A DNA stretch of 64,000 nucleotides from Prevotella melaninogenica ATCC 25845. Lineage in GTDB: Bacteria > Bacteroidota > Bacteroidia > Bacteroidales > Bacteroidaceae. The DNA lies in assembly GCF_000144405.1 (NCBI RefSeq), contig NC_014370.1, positions 308,501 to 372,500 on the forward strand, in the 5' to 3' direction. Position numbers and translations under genes: made by a program. This document shows positions 63,419-64,000 of the stretch, piece after piece. The notes below the pieces were generated by a model. The model was not told where the DNA came from. It saw only the letters and a list, made by a program, of their open reading frames with translations, and ran no database searches. Within the stretch, counting starts at the first letter, position 1, and each line of letters opens with the position of its first letter.

Positions 63419-64000
63419 AAGAAAGTAAGAAAGGGCGCATGGCGGATGCCTTGGCTCACGGAGGCGATGAAGGACGTGATAAGCTGCGATAAGCCTTGGG
63501 TAGGTGCAAATAACCTTTGATCCAAGGATTTCCGAATGGGACAACCTAACAGGTTGAAGACCTGTTATCACTACAGTAGTAGTGAGGCGAACGAAGGGAA
63601 CTGAAACATCTTAGTACCTTTAGGAAGAGAAAATAAATAATGATTCCCCTAGTAGTGGCGAGCGAACGGGGAATAGCCCAAACCTGCTTTGTGGCAACGC
63701 TTAGCAGGGGTTGTAGGACCACGCTGTCGTACTTAGATTGTGAGAAGAATGTTCTGGAAAGAACAATCATAGAGGGTGATAATCCCGTATTCGAAGCATG
63801 ACGAGACGTAGTGGTATCCTGAGTAACGCGGAACACGTGAAATTCTGCGCGAATCTGCCGGGACCATCCGGTAAGGCTAAATACTCCCGTGAGACCGATA
63901 GTGAACGAGTACTGTGAAGGAAAGGTGAAAAGCACTCCGATGAGGAGAGTGAAATAGTTCCTGAAACCATGCGCCTACAAGCGGTCGGAGCCGCGTAAGC
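63419..64000 (+). rRNA. rrl: 23S ribosomal RNA, 5' part
   Basis: The gene is cut by the right edge. The 5' region is clear from GGCGGATGCCTTGGCT and GTAGTGGCGAGCGAACGGGG. The start is placed by aligning GGATGCC with E. coli positions 26-32, so it is accurate to a few bases. Confidence 0.95.

Noticed and set aside
63546..63970. ORFs antisense to 23S rRNA
   Set aside because: They overlap conserved 23S sequence and have no independent support.

Overview
The window is a chromosomal segment from a Bacteroidota, most likely a Prevotella of the oral melaninogenica type. The evidence is the 16S rRNA gene near the right end, AT-rich non-coding DNA, the recurrent Bacteroidota promoter pattern (TTTG about 20 bp upstream of TAnnTTTG), the near absence of Shine-Dalgarno sites, and family content such as type III glutamine synthetase, DUF4290, glycine-lipid acyltransferases and FGAM synthase of the long single-chain type. 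I cannot name the species.

Layout. Positions 1-4882 (minus) are the start of the division and cell-wall cluster: mraZ, rsmH, an FtsL-like protein, a PASTA-tailed PBP and the 5' part of murE. Positions 5628-7534 hold glsA-glsB for glycine lipids. Next come glnN, an AraC-type membrane regulator, a PIF1-like helicase, a tiny membrane-peptide gene, a TIGR02757 protein, bcp, an M13 peptidase, an ATPase of the DUF4143 type behind a periodic operator-like array, and a DUF2339 membrane protein. Positions 25167-41920 form a long envelope and surface-glycan region: a phosphoethanolamine-transferase-like sulfatase, two acyltransferases, UbiA-HAD-GtrA, two DUF6080 membrane proteins, a GT2 glycosyltransferase, a flippase, then LicD, an IspD-like cytidylyltransferase, an SDR epimerase and a possible glycosyltransferase. 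Positions 42370-51354 are housekeeping: nadD, gmk and yicC on the minus strand, then tsaB, DUF4290, murA, rimM, dxr and rseP on the plus strand. A two-gene chromate transporter, purL, a Nim-like flavoprotein, an OmpA lipoprotein and DUF1304 follow. The window ends with an rRNA operon: 16S, a spacer without an intact tRNA, and the start of 23S.

The unusual content is in the gaps. There are at least four repeat families: (1) five copies of a 176-177 bp element with TTTGTAA/TTACAAA ends and a large internal palindrome, three of them inside larger units of about 600 bp; (2) GC-rich elements with 31-40 bp inverted ends, one of which carries a DUF559 nuclease-like ORF and is fused in frame to guanylate kinase; (3) 22-bp tandem arrays of two sequence types; (4) four 18-bp palindromes at an exact 33-bp period in front of the ATPase gene. 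Other points of note are a MurA with Asp in place of the fosfomycin-target Cys, a 41-residue membrane peptide gene with its own promoter and terminator, two candidate small RNAs, and a poly(A) frameshift in a small secreted protein.
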